A stretch of 64,000 bases of DNA from Isoalcanivorax pacificus W11-5. Its GTDB lineage: Bacteria > Pseudomonadota > Gammaproteobacteria > Pseudomonadales > Alcanivoracaceae. Numbering within the stretch: the first letter of the stretch is position 1; each line of letters begins with the position of its first letter. Positions 28,361-38,318 of this stretch are shown here, one piece after another. The stretch spans positions 2,294,001 to 2,358,000 of the forward strand of contig NZ_CP004387.1 in NCBI RefSeq assembly GCF_000299335.2. The letters are read 5' to 3'. The notes under the pieces are model-generated. The model ran no database searches and was not told the DNA's origin. It worked only from the letters and a program-made list of their open reading frames with translations. The translations under genes were made by a program, and so were the position numbers.

Positions 28361-29632
28361 TCAACGCCCGACACCGTAATAGGCAAAGCCATGGCGGCGC
28401 ACGAACTGCGGGTCATAGATATTGCGTCCGTCCAGCAGTACCGGCGCCCGCATCAGCGTCTTCAGACGCACCAGGTCCGGGTTCCAGTACTGCTTCCATT
28501 CCGTGACGAGTATCAGGGCGTCCGCGTCGCGCGCGGCGTCGTAGGCGTCCTCGCACAACACCAGGTCATCCCGGGTACCGTAATGCTGATGCAGCACCGG
28601 CAGCGCCTGCGGATCATGTACCCGGACCGCGACCTCCTGCGCCCACAGCGCTTCCAGCAGCCGCAGCACCGGCGCATTGTCGATGCGCCCGGTGCCGGGT
28701 TTGAACGCTGCGCCCCAGATAGCCACCACCTTGCCTTCCAGGCGGGTGTGGTAGTGGCGCCAGAGTTTGCGGAACATCACTTCCTTCTGGCGCTCATTGA
28801 TGCGCAGCACCTGATCCAGCAGTTCCGAACCGACACCACTGGACGCCAGCGTGCTGGCCAGGTCCATGACGTTGCGCGACAGGCTCGGACCACCAAAACC
28901 GCAGCCCGGATACAGATAGGCCTGGCCGATACGGGGGTCCGCGCCTACCGCCTGACGCACCGGCTCGATGTCCACCTCCAGCGCATCGGCCAGGCTGGCC
29001 ATGTCGTTCATAAAACTTACCCGCGTGGCGAGCATGCCCATGACCGCAAACTTCGAGAATTCCGCCTGCTTCGGCGTCATCACCAGGAACTGGTCGCGCA
29101 GGCGGCTGACCGGACGCAGGATTTCGCGCACCAGGGATTCTGCGTAGGGATCGTTACTGCCCAGCAGCAACTGCGGCGGCCGCATGAAGCTCTGCACCGC
29201 AACCCCCTCCTGCAACAGATCCGGCAGGCTGACCACGGCACCCACATCACCCAGTGTCTGCTGCAGTTTGTCAGTGGTGCCCACCGGGAAAGAGGACTGA
29301 TTGACCAGCAACCAGAACTGGCGCTTGAGATCAGCCAGCCGCGCGACGATATCGTGCGCCAGTTCAACGTCGTCCAGTTCCAGCGCCAGGAACACCGTCG
29401 ACACGGCCGTCGCCGGCACGTCCACCAGACGCCCCACTTTCAGCCGCTTTGCGGCACGCTGCTCCGACAGCAGCTCCGGCAATCCCGGCTCGCGAAACGG
29501 ACATTCGTTCCGTTCGAGCTGCCCGGCCACGTCGCCTTCGGGGACTCGCAGCGTCACCTGGTGACCAGTGGACGCCAGCGTGCCTGCGGTCACCAAAGCA
29601 CAGAGCGTGCTGCCATAAACGTCGATATGCAT
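28361..29632 (-). CDS. UDP-glucose 6-dehydrogenase homologue lacking the catalytic cysteine
   Basis: The 423-residue protein has the length and domain order of UDP-glucose dehydrogenase: an N-terminal Rossmann domain, the central helix AEFSKFAVMGMLATRVSFMN with its catalytic lysine (about residue 194), and a C-terminal domain with IWGAAFKPGT. Two key sites differ. The nucleotide-binding GxGxxG reads YGSTLCALV (6-14). The active-site motif GFGGSCFPKD reads GFGGPSLSRN (245-254), putting serine at the cysteine position. The enzyme may be inactive, have another substrate, or regulate the pathway. It is between galU and pgi. A different dehydrogenase with an intact cysteine is at 58740-60017. Confidence 0.8.
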   Translation of the reverse strand: MHIDVYGSTLCALVTAGTLASTGHQVTLRVPEGDVAGQLERNECPFREPGLPELLSEQRAAKRLKVGRLVDVPATAVSTVFLALELDDVELAHDIVARLADLKRQFWLLVNQSSFPVGTTDKLQQTLGDVGAVVSLPDLLQEGVAVQSFMRPPQLLLGSNDPYAESLVREILRPVSRLRDQFLVMTPKQAEFSKFAVMGMLATRVSFMNDMASLADALEVDIEPVRQAVGADPRIGQAYLYPGCGFGGPSLSRNVMDLASTLASSGVGSELLDQVLRINERQKEVMFRKLWRHYHTRLEGKVVAIWGAAFKPGTGRIDNAPVLRLLEALWAQEVAVRVHDPQALPVLHQHYGTRDDLVLCEDAYDAARDADALILVTEWKQYWNPDLVRLKTLMRAPVLLDGRNIYDPQFVRRHGFAYYGVGR

Positions 29633-29661
29633 AGGATTCGCTTGTTCCGATACGATGACGA

Positions 29662-30561
29662 TCAGCGCGCCAGGGCCTGGCGCGCCAGATCACGAAAGCC
29701 CTCGCCCAGTTCGGGGTGTCTCAGGCCGTAGGCGAGCGTCGCCTCCAGATAACCGAGTTTGCTGCCACAATCATACGTCTTGCCCAGCATGCGATAGGCC
29801 GCCACCGGCTGCTCCTGCATCAGGGCGGCAATCGCATCGGTCAACTGGATTTCACCGCCGGCCCCCGGTGCGGTTTCCGCCAGCAGCGCAAACAGGCGCG
29901 GCGGCAACACATAGCGTCCGACCACTGACAATTGCGAGGGTGCCTGTTCTGGAGACGGCTTCTCGACAACGCCCTGCATCGGCGTGCTTTCACCTGCGGC
30001 CGGCTCCGCGCCGGCGAGGTCGACAATACCGTACTGGTCGACCCGCTCGCGGGGTACCGCCTCGACCATCACCTGGCTGTGACCTCCCTCGGCGAAACGC
30101 GCCAGCATGCGTGCCAGGTCATTTTCTGCTTCGACCGCAGCACCTGCGGGCACCGCATCCACCAGCACATCCGGCAGCATCACGGCAAACGGCTCATCGC
30201 CGATCACTTCACGGGCGCACAGCACCGCGTGCCCCAGACCGAGCGGGCGGCCCTGGCGTACGCTGATCACACGCACCTCCGTCGGCACAATATCGCGCAG
30301 CACCCTGAGCAACGCCTCCTTGCCCTTGCGGGCCAGCTCGGCCTCCAGTTCGTAGTGCACATCAAAGTGATTTTCGATGGCGGCCTTGGCCGCATGATTG
30401 ACCAGCACAATCTCGCGAATCCCGGCGGCCACCGCCTCGGCGACCACGTACTGGATCACCGGGCGATCCACCACGGTGATCATCTCTTTCGGAATTGCCT
30501 TGCTGGCCGGCAGAAAGCGGGTGCCCAGCCCCGCCACCGGCATAATTGCCTTGCGTACCAT
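29662..30561 (-). CDS. galU: UTP-glucose-1-phosphate uridylyltransferase
   Basis: GalU makes UDP-glucose from UTP and glucose 1-phosphate. The 299-residue protein begins MVRKAIMPVAGLGTRFLPAS, the nucleotide-binding signature GxGTRFLPxTK, followed by KEMITVVDRPVIQYVV and, later, GLGHAVLCA and ELGEGF. Two adjacent ATGs (30564 and 30561) are both plausible; I took the second. It is the first gene of galU-ugd-pgi-algC. Confidence 0.94.
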   Translation of the reverse strand: MVRKAIMPVAGLGTRFLPASKAIPKEMITVVDRPVIQYVVAEAVAAGIREIVLVNHAAKAAIENHFDVHYELEAELARKGKEALLRVLRDIVPTEVRVISVRQGRPLGLGHAVLCAREVIGDEPFAVMLPDVLVDAVPAGAAVEAENDLARMLARFAEGGHSQVMVEAVPRERVDQYGIVDLAGAEPAAGESTPMQGVVEKPSPEQAPSQLSVVGRYVLPPRLFALLAETAPGAGGEIQLTDAIAALMQEQPVAAYRMLGKTYDCGSKLGYLEATLAYGLRHPELGEGFRDLARQALAR

Positions 30562-30938
30562 CATCCTGGCTCTTGTCCCTGTGGCTGTGCGCAGTATCCG
30601 TAGCGTAGAAGCATCACCTGCGCCAAGTAAATGCATGCCTGACGGTCTTGTCGAGCCGACATCACGCTCATTTGTCCGCGCATGCCCGCGCAACGGTTGT
30701 CCAATAACTTCCGCAGCGCGCCGCCGCGCCTGTGCATGCCCTTATACAGTATGCAAAGCGCCCGTCTGACTCCGGTCAAAGAAAGTAAAACAATCGTGCG
30801 CATACTGAACGTTGGTGCTCTGCATCACAACCAGCGCAGACCCGCGCCCCTGCGACATTATGCCGCAGGTATCGTGACGCCCATACCCCTACAATACCGG
30901 CGTTCGAATCCTCCTCCTGTCCTGCTACGGAGAGCCTG
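30562..30938. other. Intergenic region between galU and a TonB receptor gene
   Basis: About 375 bp lie between two divergent genes and must hold both promoters. I see no convincing Fur box, terminator or small gene. The region includes CTTATACAGTATGC around 30740, which could contain a -10 element. Confidence 0.4.
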
Positions 30939-33092
30939 ATGTCCGATGCCCTTCGGCCCGCGTCGATTGTCTCTATGCTGACGTTCGCCCTGCTCGGCGT
31001 TTCCTTCGCATACGCTGACACCGCCCGACTGGATGCAGTGTCCATCAGCGCCAGCGCTGCCGCCGAACACCCGACGCCACCTGCGGCCAGCCGGCTCGGG
31101 CTGAGTAAGCGCGAGCTGCCGGCCACCGTCGAGGTGATTGACCGCGACACCATCGAGATGCTCGGTCTGCGCAATCTGATCGAGGTGTACCGCAGCGCAC
31201 CCGGCGTCACCGCCGGCAATATTCCCGGCTCCCCCGCGTCCGTGGCGATGCGCGGTTTCAGTGATGTGGGCTACCTGTTCGACGGCGTACGCGCGGCAGA
31301 CCCGGCACTGATCTCCCGCAATCTGGACACCTGGAACTTCGAACGGGTGGAAATCCTGAAAGGCCCTGCCTCCGTGATCCAGGGCACCGGCGCCCTGGGT
31401 GGCACCATCAATCTCGTACCACGCCAGCCCAGCCTCGACGGCGCCCGCTACGACGCCGCACTGAGCCTGGGCAGCCATGACAGCACCCGCATCGGCCTCG
31501 GCACCAACCAGGTGCTCGGCCCTGATACTGCACTGCGCACAGATATCAGCCATGCCCGCAGCAACGGCTATGTCGATGACACCGAATCCACCGCCACTGC
31601 GCTGACCACCAGCCTGCTGTGGCGCGCCAGCGACCGGCTGAGCCTGACCACCGCCCTTGATGTGTACAGCGACCGCTTCAAGACGCCGTACCAGGGCACC
31701 CCGTTACTGCCGGCAAGCGTGGCACGCGACCCGAGCCGGGTGGTGCACAGCCGCAACGGTCTGGTACTGGACGAGCGCCTTCGTGACAATAACTACAACG
31801 TCGACAACGGCGTCATGAAAGCCGACAGCCAGTGGCTGCGCACGCGTGCGGTGTACCAGCTCAATGAGCAGTGGCAATTGATCAACGAGTTGGGGTTCTA
31901 CAACGCAAAACGCGATTGGGAAAATGCCGAGGACTTCACCTACAACAGCGTCTCCGGCCTGCTTGATCGCGGCACGACCCTGATCAGCCACAATCATCAG
32001 TTCATCTCCGAGCGTGCCTACGCCAGCCACACCGGGCAGGTGTTCGGCCTGCAACACCGCGCCAGCGTCGGCGTGGAATATCAGTTCAGTGATTTTGCCA
32101 GCGAGCGCCGCTTTGGCAGCACGACCTCGGTGGACCCGTTCAACCCGGCACGCGGCCGCCTGCCTGCCGTCACGGCGGCCAACTATCCCACCCAACAGGA
32201 TTTCGACAGCCAGGTGCAGAGCCGTGCCCTGTTCATCGAAGATGCACTGAACCTGACACCGCGCCTGCTGCTGATCACCGGCCTGCGCTACGACTACATT
32301 GATCTCGACCGCACGGTGGAATATCCGCTCGGCGCACCGGCAGACCGCTTTGGTCGCCGCTTTGAGGATCTCGCCTGGCGTGTCGGCGCCGTGTACGACC
32401 TCAGCAACAGCACGCAGCTGTTTGCCCAGTACAATCGCGCCAGCTCACCGATCACGCAATTCCTGCTCAGCAACATGGCCCGTGCCGGGTTTGATCTGTC
32501 CACCGGACGCGCCATGGAAGCCGGCCTGCGCAGCACCCTGTGGCAGGACAAGGCCACCCTCACCGCCTCGGCATTCCGCATCCGGCAGGACGACATCCTT
32601 ACCCGCGACGTCAATGACCCGTCACTCACCGTGCAGGGCGGCACCCGCGAAACCCGGGGCGTGGAACTGGACCTGCAGCTGCAACTGACGCCGCAGTGGC
32701 AAGTCAACGCCAACGGCATGCTGGCCAGAGCCGAATACACCCGCCTCACCGATGGCGCCGGCAATGACCTCTCGGGCAACCGGCCCACCAATGTGCCGGA
32801 CGTTCTCTGGCAACTGAGCAGCCAATACCGGCTGGTCCAGGTCCCGCTGACACTCGGCGCAGCGGTACAGCACACGGGGGATTTCTACACCAGCGACAGC
32901 AACCAGTACCGTGTACAGGACCGTACCCTGCTTGACGCCTGGGTCGGCTACCCGCTGGCCGGCGGCACACTGACCCTGCGCGGCCGCAACCTGACCGATG
33001 AATTCTATGCCGACTGGTCAGGCTACAGCGCCACGCAGGTCTACATCGGCGCACCGCGCACAGTGGAACTCGGCTGGACAGGCCGCTTCTGA
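30939..33092 (+). CDS. TonB-dependent siderophore receptor
   Basis: The 717-residue outer-membrane receptor begins with a signal peptide ending near SFAYA, then a TonB-box-like LDAVSISAS, a plug domain with MRGFSDVGYLFDGVRA and VEILKGPASVIQGTGALGGTI (about 140-160), and a 22-strand-type barrel ending in VELGWTGRF with a terminal aromatic residue, as outer-membrane insertion requires. It would import a ferric siderophore; the ligand cannot be deduced. GGAG lies seven bases before the ATG. It is followed two bases later by a PepSY gene. Confidence 0.92.
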   Translation: MSDALRPASIVSMLTFALLGVSFAYADTARLDAVSISASAAAEHPTPPAASRLGLSKRELPATVEVIDRDTIEMLGLRNLIEVYRSAPGVTAGNIPGSPASVAMRGFSDVGYLFDGVRAADPALISRNLDTWNFERVEILKGPASVIQGTGALGGTINLVPRQPSLDGARYDAALSLGSHDSTRIGLGTNQVLGPDTALRTDISHARSNGYVDDTESTATALTTSLLWRASDRLSLTTALDVYSDRFKTPYQGTPLLPASVARDPSRVVHSRNGLVLDERLRDNNYNVDNGVMKADSQWLRTRAVYQLNEQWQLINELGFYNAKRDWENAEDFTYNSVSGLLDRGTTLISHNHQFISERAYASHTGQVFGLQHRASVGVEYQFSDFASERRFGSTTSVDPFNPARGRLPAVTAANYPTQQDFDSQVQSRALFIEDALNLTPRLLLITGLRYDYIDLDRTVEYPLGAPADRFGRRFEDLAWRVGAVYDLSNSTQLFAQYNRASSPITQFLLSNMARAGFDLSTGRAMEAGLRSTLWQDKATLTASAFRIRQDDILTRDVNDPSLTVQGGTRETRGVELDLQLQLTPQWQVNANGMLARAEYTRLTDGAGNDLSGNRPTNVPDVLWQLSSQYRLVQVPLTLGAAVQHTGDFYTSDSNQYRVQDRTLLDAWVGYPLAGGTLTLRGRNLTDEFYADWSGYSATQVYIGAPRTVELGWTGRF

Positions 33093-33094
33093 CC

Positions 33095-34450
33095 ATGGCC
33101 GACACATCACGCAGCGGCCCGCTGTACAACACCCTCTGGCGCTGGCATTTCTATGCCGGATTGTTCACGGCCCCGTTTCTGCTGATCCTGTCGGTCACCG
33201 GCGCCATCTACCTGTTCAACGACGAATTGAACGACCTGATTTATCCTGGGCTGCGGTTTGCGCAGAGCGATGCCCCGGCATTGCCTCCCTCGCACTGGAT
33301 CGCCGCCGCCGACGCCGCATGGCCCGGCGGCACTGTCACACGCGTCGATATGCCGACCGCACCGGGGCGCAGCGCAATGCTGTATGTCACGCCCGCTGAA
33401 GGCGCGCCACTACGGGCTTTTGTTGATCCGGGCACGGCCCGGGTGCTCGGCAGTTTCGTCTACACGCGCACGCTGGTGGGATTCGCGGATGTGTTCCATG
33501 GCTCGCTGATGCTGGGCGACGTGGGCGATGCCATTGTCGAGATCGCCGCCTGCTGGGGATTGATCCTGATCGCCACCGGCTTGTACCTATGGTGGCCACG
33601 GGGCAACCAGCAACGCTGGGCACCGAAGCTGGCGCTGCGCGGCCGCAAATTCTGGCGCGACATCCATCGCTTTACGGGGCTCTATACCGCACTGCTGATC
33701 GTATTTCTGATTCTCAGCGGCCTGCCCTGGGCCTCGGTCTGGGGCGGCCAGGTCCTGCAACCGGTGAGCAATGCGCTCGGGCTCGGCTACCCCGTCCACC
33801 TGCGGCACCATAACGACAGCAGCCACCAGAAAACCCTGGTCGACACACTCGGTGAAGCGCCCTGGGCACTGGAGCAGGCGCCCCTGCCCCACTCTGGCGA
33901 CCATGCTCCCCATCACCACAGCACCGGCGAAGACATCGGCGTCGATGCCGCCGCCGCGCTGCTTGCCACGCATGGCATGGACAGCGCCTATCGCCTGTCA
34001 CTGCCGCAAGACGGCAACGACGTCTACAGTGCCTACACCTACCCGGCGCAGCCGGAGGGACAACACACCATTCATCTGGACCGCTATAGCGGCGAAGTGC
34101 TGGGCGACGTCCGTTTCGCAGACTACGGCGCCATCGCAAAGGCCGTTGAATGGGGTGTGGCGATTCATATGGGCAATTACTTCGGCAGGCTGAATCAGAT
34201 AATCATGCTGTTCACTTGCCTGGCCATCATCGCACTGGTGATTACCGGGCTGATCATGTGGTGGCGCCGCAGACCGCACACCGGCCTGGGCGCGCCGCGT
34301 GCACTGGCGCCGCCGCGCAAGCGGTTGCTGGTGGGCATGACGGCAGGGATGCTGGTCTTGTTTCCGTTGGCGGGGGCAAGCCTGGCGGTGGTGCTGGTGG
34401 TCGAAGCAGCGCTGCGTCGTCTTCGCTGTCGTGCCCAGCCCACCGCATAG
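33095..34450 (+). CDS. PepSY-associated transmembrane protein (iron-regulated membrane protein type)
   Basis: The 451-residue inner-membrane protein has four hydrophobic segments (about 18-40, 145-165, 195-215, 365-390) plus two near the C-terminus. Histidines are in membrane-adjacent motifs (WHFYAG, DVFHGSLML, DIHRFTGLY, VAIHMGNYFGR), the pattern of PepSY_TM proteins thought to bind haem or reduce ferric siderophores. A His-rich loop lies near residues 270-280 (HSGDHAPHHH). It is 2 bp from the receptor gene, so co-transcribed and probably acting on the imported iron complex. Confidence 0.88.
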   Translation: MADTSRSGPLYNTLWRWHFYAGLFTAPFLLILSVTGAIYLFNDELNDLIYPGLRFAQSDAPALPPSHWIAAADAAWPGGTVTRVDMPTAPGRSAMLYVTPAEGAPLRAFVDPGTARVLGSFVYTRTLVGFADVFHGSLMLGDVGDAIVEIAACWGLILIATGLYLWWPRGNQQRWAPKLALRGRKFWRDIHRFTGLYTALLIVFLILSGLPWASVWGGQVLQPVSNALGLGYPVHLRHHNDSSHQKTLVDTLGEAPWALEQAPLPHSGDHAPHHHSTGEDIGVDAAAALLATHGMDSAYRLSLPQDGNDVYSAYTYPAQPEGQHTIHLDRYSGEVLGDVRFADYGAIAKAVEWGVAIHMGNYFGRLNQIIMLFTCLAIIALVITGLIMWWRRRPHTGLGAPRALAPPRKRLLVGMTAGMLVLFPLAGASLAVVLVVEAALRRLRCRAQPTA

Positions 34451-34604
34451 AATGTTCTGAACCCGGCCTCGCTTCGTTTAAACCGGCTCGGGCGGTGTAT
34501 TTTATGCCGCACCAGAGGCGCTTCAGCCAGGCGTGCGACGGCGGCATCAGGTTTGCGAGCGATCAGTGCGGTGCCTGGGCGCCGGCACCCTGGACGCACC
34601 CGCC

Positions 34605-35573
34605 TCAGCGAAACACGTCGTCAAGCGAAGAGGCGTCCAGCACTCGCTCGCCCCACAATTCCAGCTGTTCCGAATCGGCACTCCGCATGCGCGCCACGAC
34701 TGCCTCGGGCAGCGCACCAAAGCGGCGCGTCAACAGACGGGAAAGCATGCCGAATTCTCCTTCCTGACGACCTTCCTGGCGGCCCTCCAAGCGGCCTTCC
34801 TGAAGAAACCGCTGCCGATATTGCTCTTTCCAGATTTCTGCCATGTTCTGGGCCATATCATGCACCTCTTGCAGATCATGCATTTCCGGGAGCACGACAT
34901 CCGGCACCCAGTGACGCAGCCGTCTGCGCAACCATTCCACAAAGCCGCGCCGGAGACCGTCCTGTTCCGGCGCACCCAGCCAGTCTATCAGAAGCGCCAG
35001 GACCTCTGTCACTTCGTCCAGCGAGCGCCGATGCTCCAGCCGGAACAGCGCTGCCACCAGATTATGCAACGGGCTCAGGGCATCAAGATCAAAGGCCCCT
35101 TCATCCAGCAGCAGGAACGCCTGGTTCGGCTGAAAGCCCTCCAGCCCGGCCGGGCAGCGCTGAACCAGGTCAGCCAGCCGCGTGGGCGCGTGCCATCGAG
35201 GTTCGCCGTTATATAACACAATCGGCAGTACCGGCGGCAACCTGCCATCCTTACCCAGCGCCCGCTGTTTGATCAGATCCTGATACAGCAAGCTGGTATA
35301 CGACAGTATCCGCACCGGCATAAAGCGATCCACCGTCGACTGGAATTCCAGCAGCAGGTAGATATAAAGCCAGTCGCCACCCCATCGGATACGCCAGATT
35401 GTATCTGCGTGCCGGCTACGCAAGTCGTCAGTGACATAGCTACCGTTCATTTTTTCCAGCGAATCAAAATCGAGCGTTCTGACCCAGTCGCCCGGCACAA
35501 AGCCGAGCAGCAAGTCCCGCACCATCTGCGGATGCGAAAACAGCAATCGATAACTGGCATCGTGATCATCCAT
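34605..35573 (-). CDS. Rpn family recombination-promoting nuclease / PD-(D/E)XK putative transposase
   Basis: The 322-residue protein belongs to the Rpn/transposase_31 family: MDDHDASYRLLFSHPQMVRDLL, then the nuclease core ADTIWRIRW and IYLLLEFQSTVDRFMPVRIL, in which Asp, Glu and Gln form the PD-(D/E)XK active site. A short Gly-Glu/Arg repeat (EGRLEGRQEGRQEGEFG) precedes a DUF4351-like C-terminal domain with LTRRFGALPEAVVARM. Rpn proteins are DNA nucleases that stimulate RecA-independent recombination. The start at 35573 matches the start in the second copy. A damaged second copy, in the same orientation, lies at 38416-39650. Confidence 0.88.
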   Translation of the reverse strand: MDDHDASYRLLFSHPQMVRDLLLGFVPGDWVRTLDFDSLEKMNGSYVTDDLRSRHADTIWRIRWGGDWLYIYLLLEFQSTVDRFMPVRILSYTSLLYQDLIKQRALGKDGRLPPVLPIVLYNGEPRWHAPTRLADLVQRCPAGLEGFQPNQAFLLLDEGAFDLDALSPLHNLVAALFRLEHRRSLDEVTEVLALLIDWLGAPEQDGLRRGFVEWLRRRLRHWVPDVVLPEMHDLQEVHDMAQNMAEIWKEQYRQRFLQEGRLEGRQEGRQEGEFGMLSRLLTRRFGALPEAVVARMRSADSEQLELWGERVLDASSLDDVFR

Positions 35574-36224
35574 GACCTGTCCACTGCCTCCTGTCGGCAA
35601 GCAGGCATTATGGCCATGAAGGACAGGTGCTGGCTGTCAGTCAGCACCGACGGTGCTGTAAGCGATTGGCGCCTTGCGAGATAAGCCTTTGGCTGCAAGA
35701 CAGGCGTGTCGACCCCGAAGAAAAAGCGGCAGTAACATTCGATGGCAAGCCCGCGAAATCCCCAGAATGTAATCGCATCATCAATGCTGTCACTGTCGGC
35801 AGAAGTTCCACCGCCGCTGTCGTACCCATCCCGACCATGCACCAGCGGTACGGTGCAGCGCCCTCCACACTACATGCCCGCCCCTTACTCCAGCGCACGG
35901 TGGGCCGGAAGAAAAGGCGCTGGAAATATCCCATCATCACGGCCCCAGCCATGACAGCGATAACGGGCTGACGACAAACCAGGCCAGCGCGATAGTCCGC
36001 CCGCCTGGACACCTGGCCATAGCCTGGGCACCCCGGCCATAGAGAGTACCTTGCCGCCCGGCGGGACTTCGCAATGATAAATGGGAATGATTTGCGCTTT
36101 CAGGTTCAATAAATAATACTCTGCGGCGCCTGAGCCGGCCAACCCGCCTGAGCCTCCCGCTGCGCATGACACACCCGGGCGGCAGGGACGATACCGGCCC
36201 CCACAGACCATCGGGAAGGACTCA
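35574..36224. other. Intergenic region with a duplicated rpn leader and a receptor promoter
   Basis: About 650 bp without a credible gene. The first ~115 bp (35574-35690) match the sequence upstream of the second rpn copy (39651-39765), so the duplication includes the leader. Several short frames are open on the minus strand but none has a plausible start or known domain. The last 150 bp contain an AT-rich Fur-like patch before the receptor gene. Confidence 0.5.
36072..36093 (+). promoter_or_regulatory. Weak Fur-box-like sequence upstream of the second TonB receptor
   Basis: The AT-rich segment CAATGATAAATGGGAATGAT contains two GAT/AAT-type hexamers resembling NATWAT units of a Fur box, about 135 bp before the start codon. 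The match is imperfect and several positions differ from GATAATGATAATCATTATC. Confidence 0.3.
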
Positions 36225-38318
36225 ATGACCACTCAACACCGCCTGTTCTTCGCAAGCCTGCTGGCATGCTCCATCGCGACCGCACACGCGCAATCTGCAC
36301 CGCCCCCGGAAGACGACACCCGCCAGGACAACGAAGCGCCGCAAAGCGGCACCGCCACCCTGACTGCCATCACCGTCTACGGACGCCATGCCGAAGACAG
36401 CGTCCAGGCCATCCCGCAAAGCGTGAATGTCTATGATCAGGAAAGTTTCGGCCTCACCGCTGCGACAACAGTAGGCGACGTGCTGCAGCTGACGCCCGGC
36501 GCAAGCCGCTCAGGTTCGGGCCGTGATATGTTCTCGGACAGCTACCTGATACGCGGCTTCGATGCACAGCAGGCGGTCAATGGGCTTGGTTTTCAGCGCA
36601 GCCAGCACCCTTCCGATCTGGCTAACGTGGAGCGCCTGGAAGTGCTCAAGGGGCCGGCATCGGTGCTGTACGGCGAAATGGAGCCCGGCGGCACCATCAA
36701 CGTCGTGACCAAGCAACCGCTGGACTACTACCAGGCTGAAGCCACGGCCGAGTACGGCCATTACGACCATCACCGCACCACCCTGGACGTAACCGGCCCG
36801 CTCAATGACAGAGTCCGGGCACGCCTGAACCTGGCCTACCAGGACAGCAAGGCCTCGCTGGACTACTGGGAATACAACCGCGTCCTGGTGGCCCCCACCG
36901 TCACCATGGATCTCACCGAGCGCACCAACCTGACGGTGGAAGCCGTCTATTCCGGCAACGAATGGACCGCCCTCCCCGGCGGCGCACCGCTGGAGGGAGC
37001 GCTGCTGCCGAACCCGAACGGCGACTATCGCGCCAGCTTCAACAGCGCCTGGCGGGACGCCACCACCGAACGCAACTCCGCTTACATCAACACCCGCCTC
37101 ACCCATACCCTGACCGAGCACATCGATGCACGGCTCAGCTATGCCTACACACGCAACGAAGGTGACTGGCAGGAATACGCGCCGCTGGGGCTGGCTGCTG
37201 ACCAGCGCACGCTCAACCGCGCCATTTTTGTCGGCGACGACACCAGCCAGACGGACCATGAGATCATCGCCGATCTCAGTGGCCAGCTCACCACCGGCGC
37301 TGTGTCGCACAAATTCGTCGCCGGCGTGAACTACCGCGACAGCAACCTGGCACGCCCCACCCTGTTGTACGGCGCCGATCCGGTGGATATTTATGTGCCG
37401 GTCAACAACGGCATGGATCTCAGCCCGGGCAATCTGCTGCGCGACCGTGATTTTGATCAGGACAGCAAAGTGCTGGCCGGCTTTGCCCAGAACCGCATGA
37501 CCTTCAAGGAACGCTGGCACCTGCTGACCGGGGTCCGCTACACCGATTCCGAACAATCCCAGGTCAACCGCGATCTGCTCGCGGGCACCACCACGCCGGC
37601 CTCCCTGGACGAGACGGCCTGGACCTATCAACTGGGCCTGGTACGCGACCTCAACGACAGCGCTTCCGTCTACGTCAGCCGCGTCGATTCCTTCGTGCCC
37701 CAATCCGGCACCACCTCCGGCCTGAAGCCGGTGGAAGCGGAAGAAAGCGTGCAGTATGAAACCGGAGTCCGTGTCGCTATGGGTCGCATGCAGCTGGACG
37801 CTGCGGGCTTCGTGATCACCAAGGACAACACTGCCATCAGCGACCCGGCCAATCCGGGCTCGGTGCTGGCCCAGGGCAAGGCGCGTTCCAGGGGGGGCGA
37901 GTTGACGCTCAGCGGATATGTGTCACAGGACCTGTTCCTCAGCCTCGGCTACGGCTATACCGACACCGAAGTACTGCGCAGCGACAATGCCGCTGTGGAG
38001 GGAAATCCGTTCGCCAACGTCCCGCTGCACACCGCGTCACTGCAAACCCGTTACCACCTGGCTACCCTGCCGGGCGTCAGCCTCGGCGGCACCCTGGTAT
38101 ACGCCGGTGAACGCGCTGGTGACCCCACCCACAGCTTCGACCTGCCGAGCTATACCCGCTTCGACCTGGCAGCCTACTACGTGATCAACAACAACCTGCA
38201 GCTGGACCTGCTGGCCAACAATGTCACCGATGAGGAGATTTATTCACCCGGCTCCTTCAGCGGCGTGCTGCGTGAAGAAGGCCGGACATATCTGGCGAGA
38301 GTGAAGTATTTCTTCTGA
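36225..38318 (+). CDS. TonB-dependent siderophore receptor
   Basis: The 697-residue receptor has a signal peptide (cleavage likely after TAHA), a TonB-box-like LTAITVYG, the plug motifs QAIPQSVNVYDQESF, IRGFDAQQAVNGLGFQ and VERLEVLKGPASVLYGEMEPG, and a beta-barrel ending YLARVKYFF with terminal Phe. The plug resembles hydroxamate/ferrichrome-type receptors (FhuA-like), but the ligand is inferred. It is a different receptor from the one at 30939-33092. The gene sits between two direct copies of an rpn gene, which could recombine to delete it. Confidence 0.92.
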   Translation: MTTQHRLFFASLLACSIATAHAQSAPPPEDDTRQDNEAPQSGTATLTAITVYGRHAEDSVQAIPQSVNVYDQESFGLTAATTVGDVLQLTPGASRSGSGRDMFSDSYLIRGFDAQQAVNGLGFQRSQHPSDLANVERLEVLKGPASVLYGEMEPGGTINVVTKQPLDYYQAEATAEYGHYDHHRTTLDVTGPLNDRVRARLNLAYQDSKASLDYWEYNRVLVAPTVTMDLTERTNLTVEAVYSGNEWTALPGGAPLEGALLPNPNGDYRASFNSAWRDATTERNSAYINTRLTHTLTEHIDARLSYAYTRNEGDWQEYAPLGLAADQRTLNRAIFVGDDTSQTDHEIIADLSGQLTTGAVSHKFVAGVNYRDSNLARPTLLYGADPVDIYVPVNNGMDLSPGNLLRDRDFDQDSKVLAGFAQNRMTFKERWHLLTGVRYTDSEQSQVNRDLLAGTTTPASLDETAWTYQLGLVRDLNDSASVYVSRVDSFVPQSGTTSGLKPVEAEESVQYETGVRVAMGRMQLDAAGFVITKDNTAISDPANPGSVLAQGKARSRGGELTLSGYVSQDLFLSLGYGYTDTEVLRSDNAAVEGNPFANVPLHTASLQTRYHLATLPGVSLGGTLVYAGERAGDPTHSFDLPSYTRFDLAAYYVINNNLQLDLLANNVTDEEIYSPGSFSGVLREEGRTYLARVKYFF

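Noticed and set aside
35447..36232. Several open minus-strand frames between the rpn gene and the second receptor
   Set aside because: They overlap each other in different frames, lack starts with ribosome sites and contain low-complexity Arg/Ser/Gly-rich stretches typical of GC-rich shadow frames.
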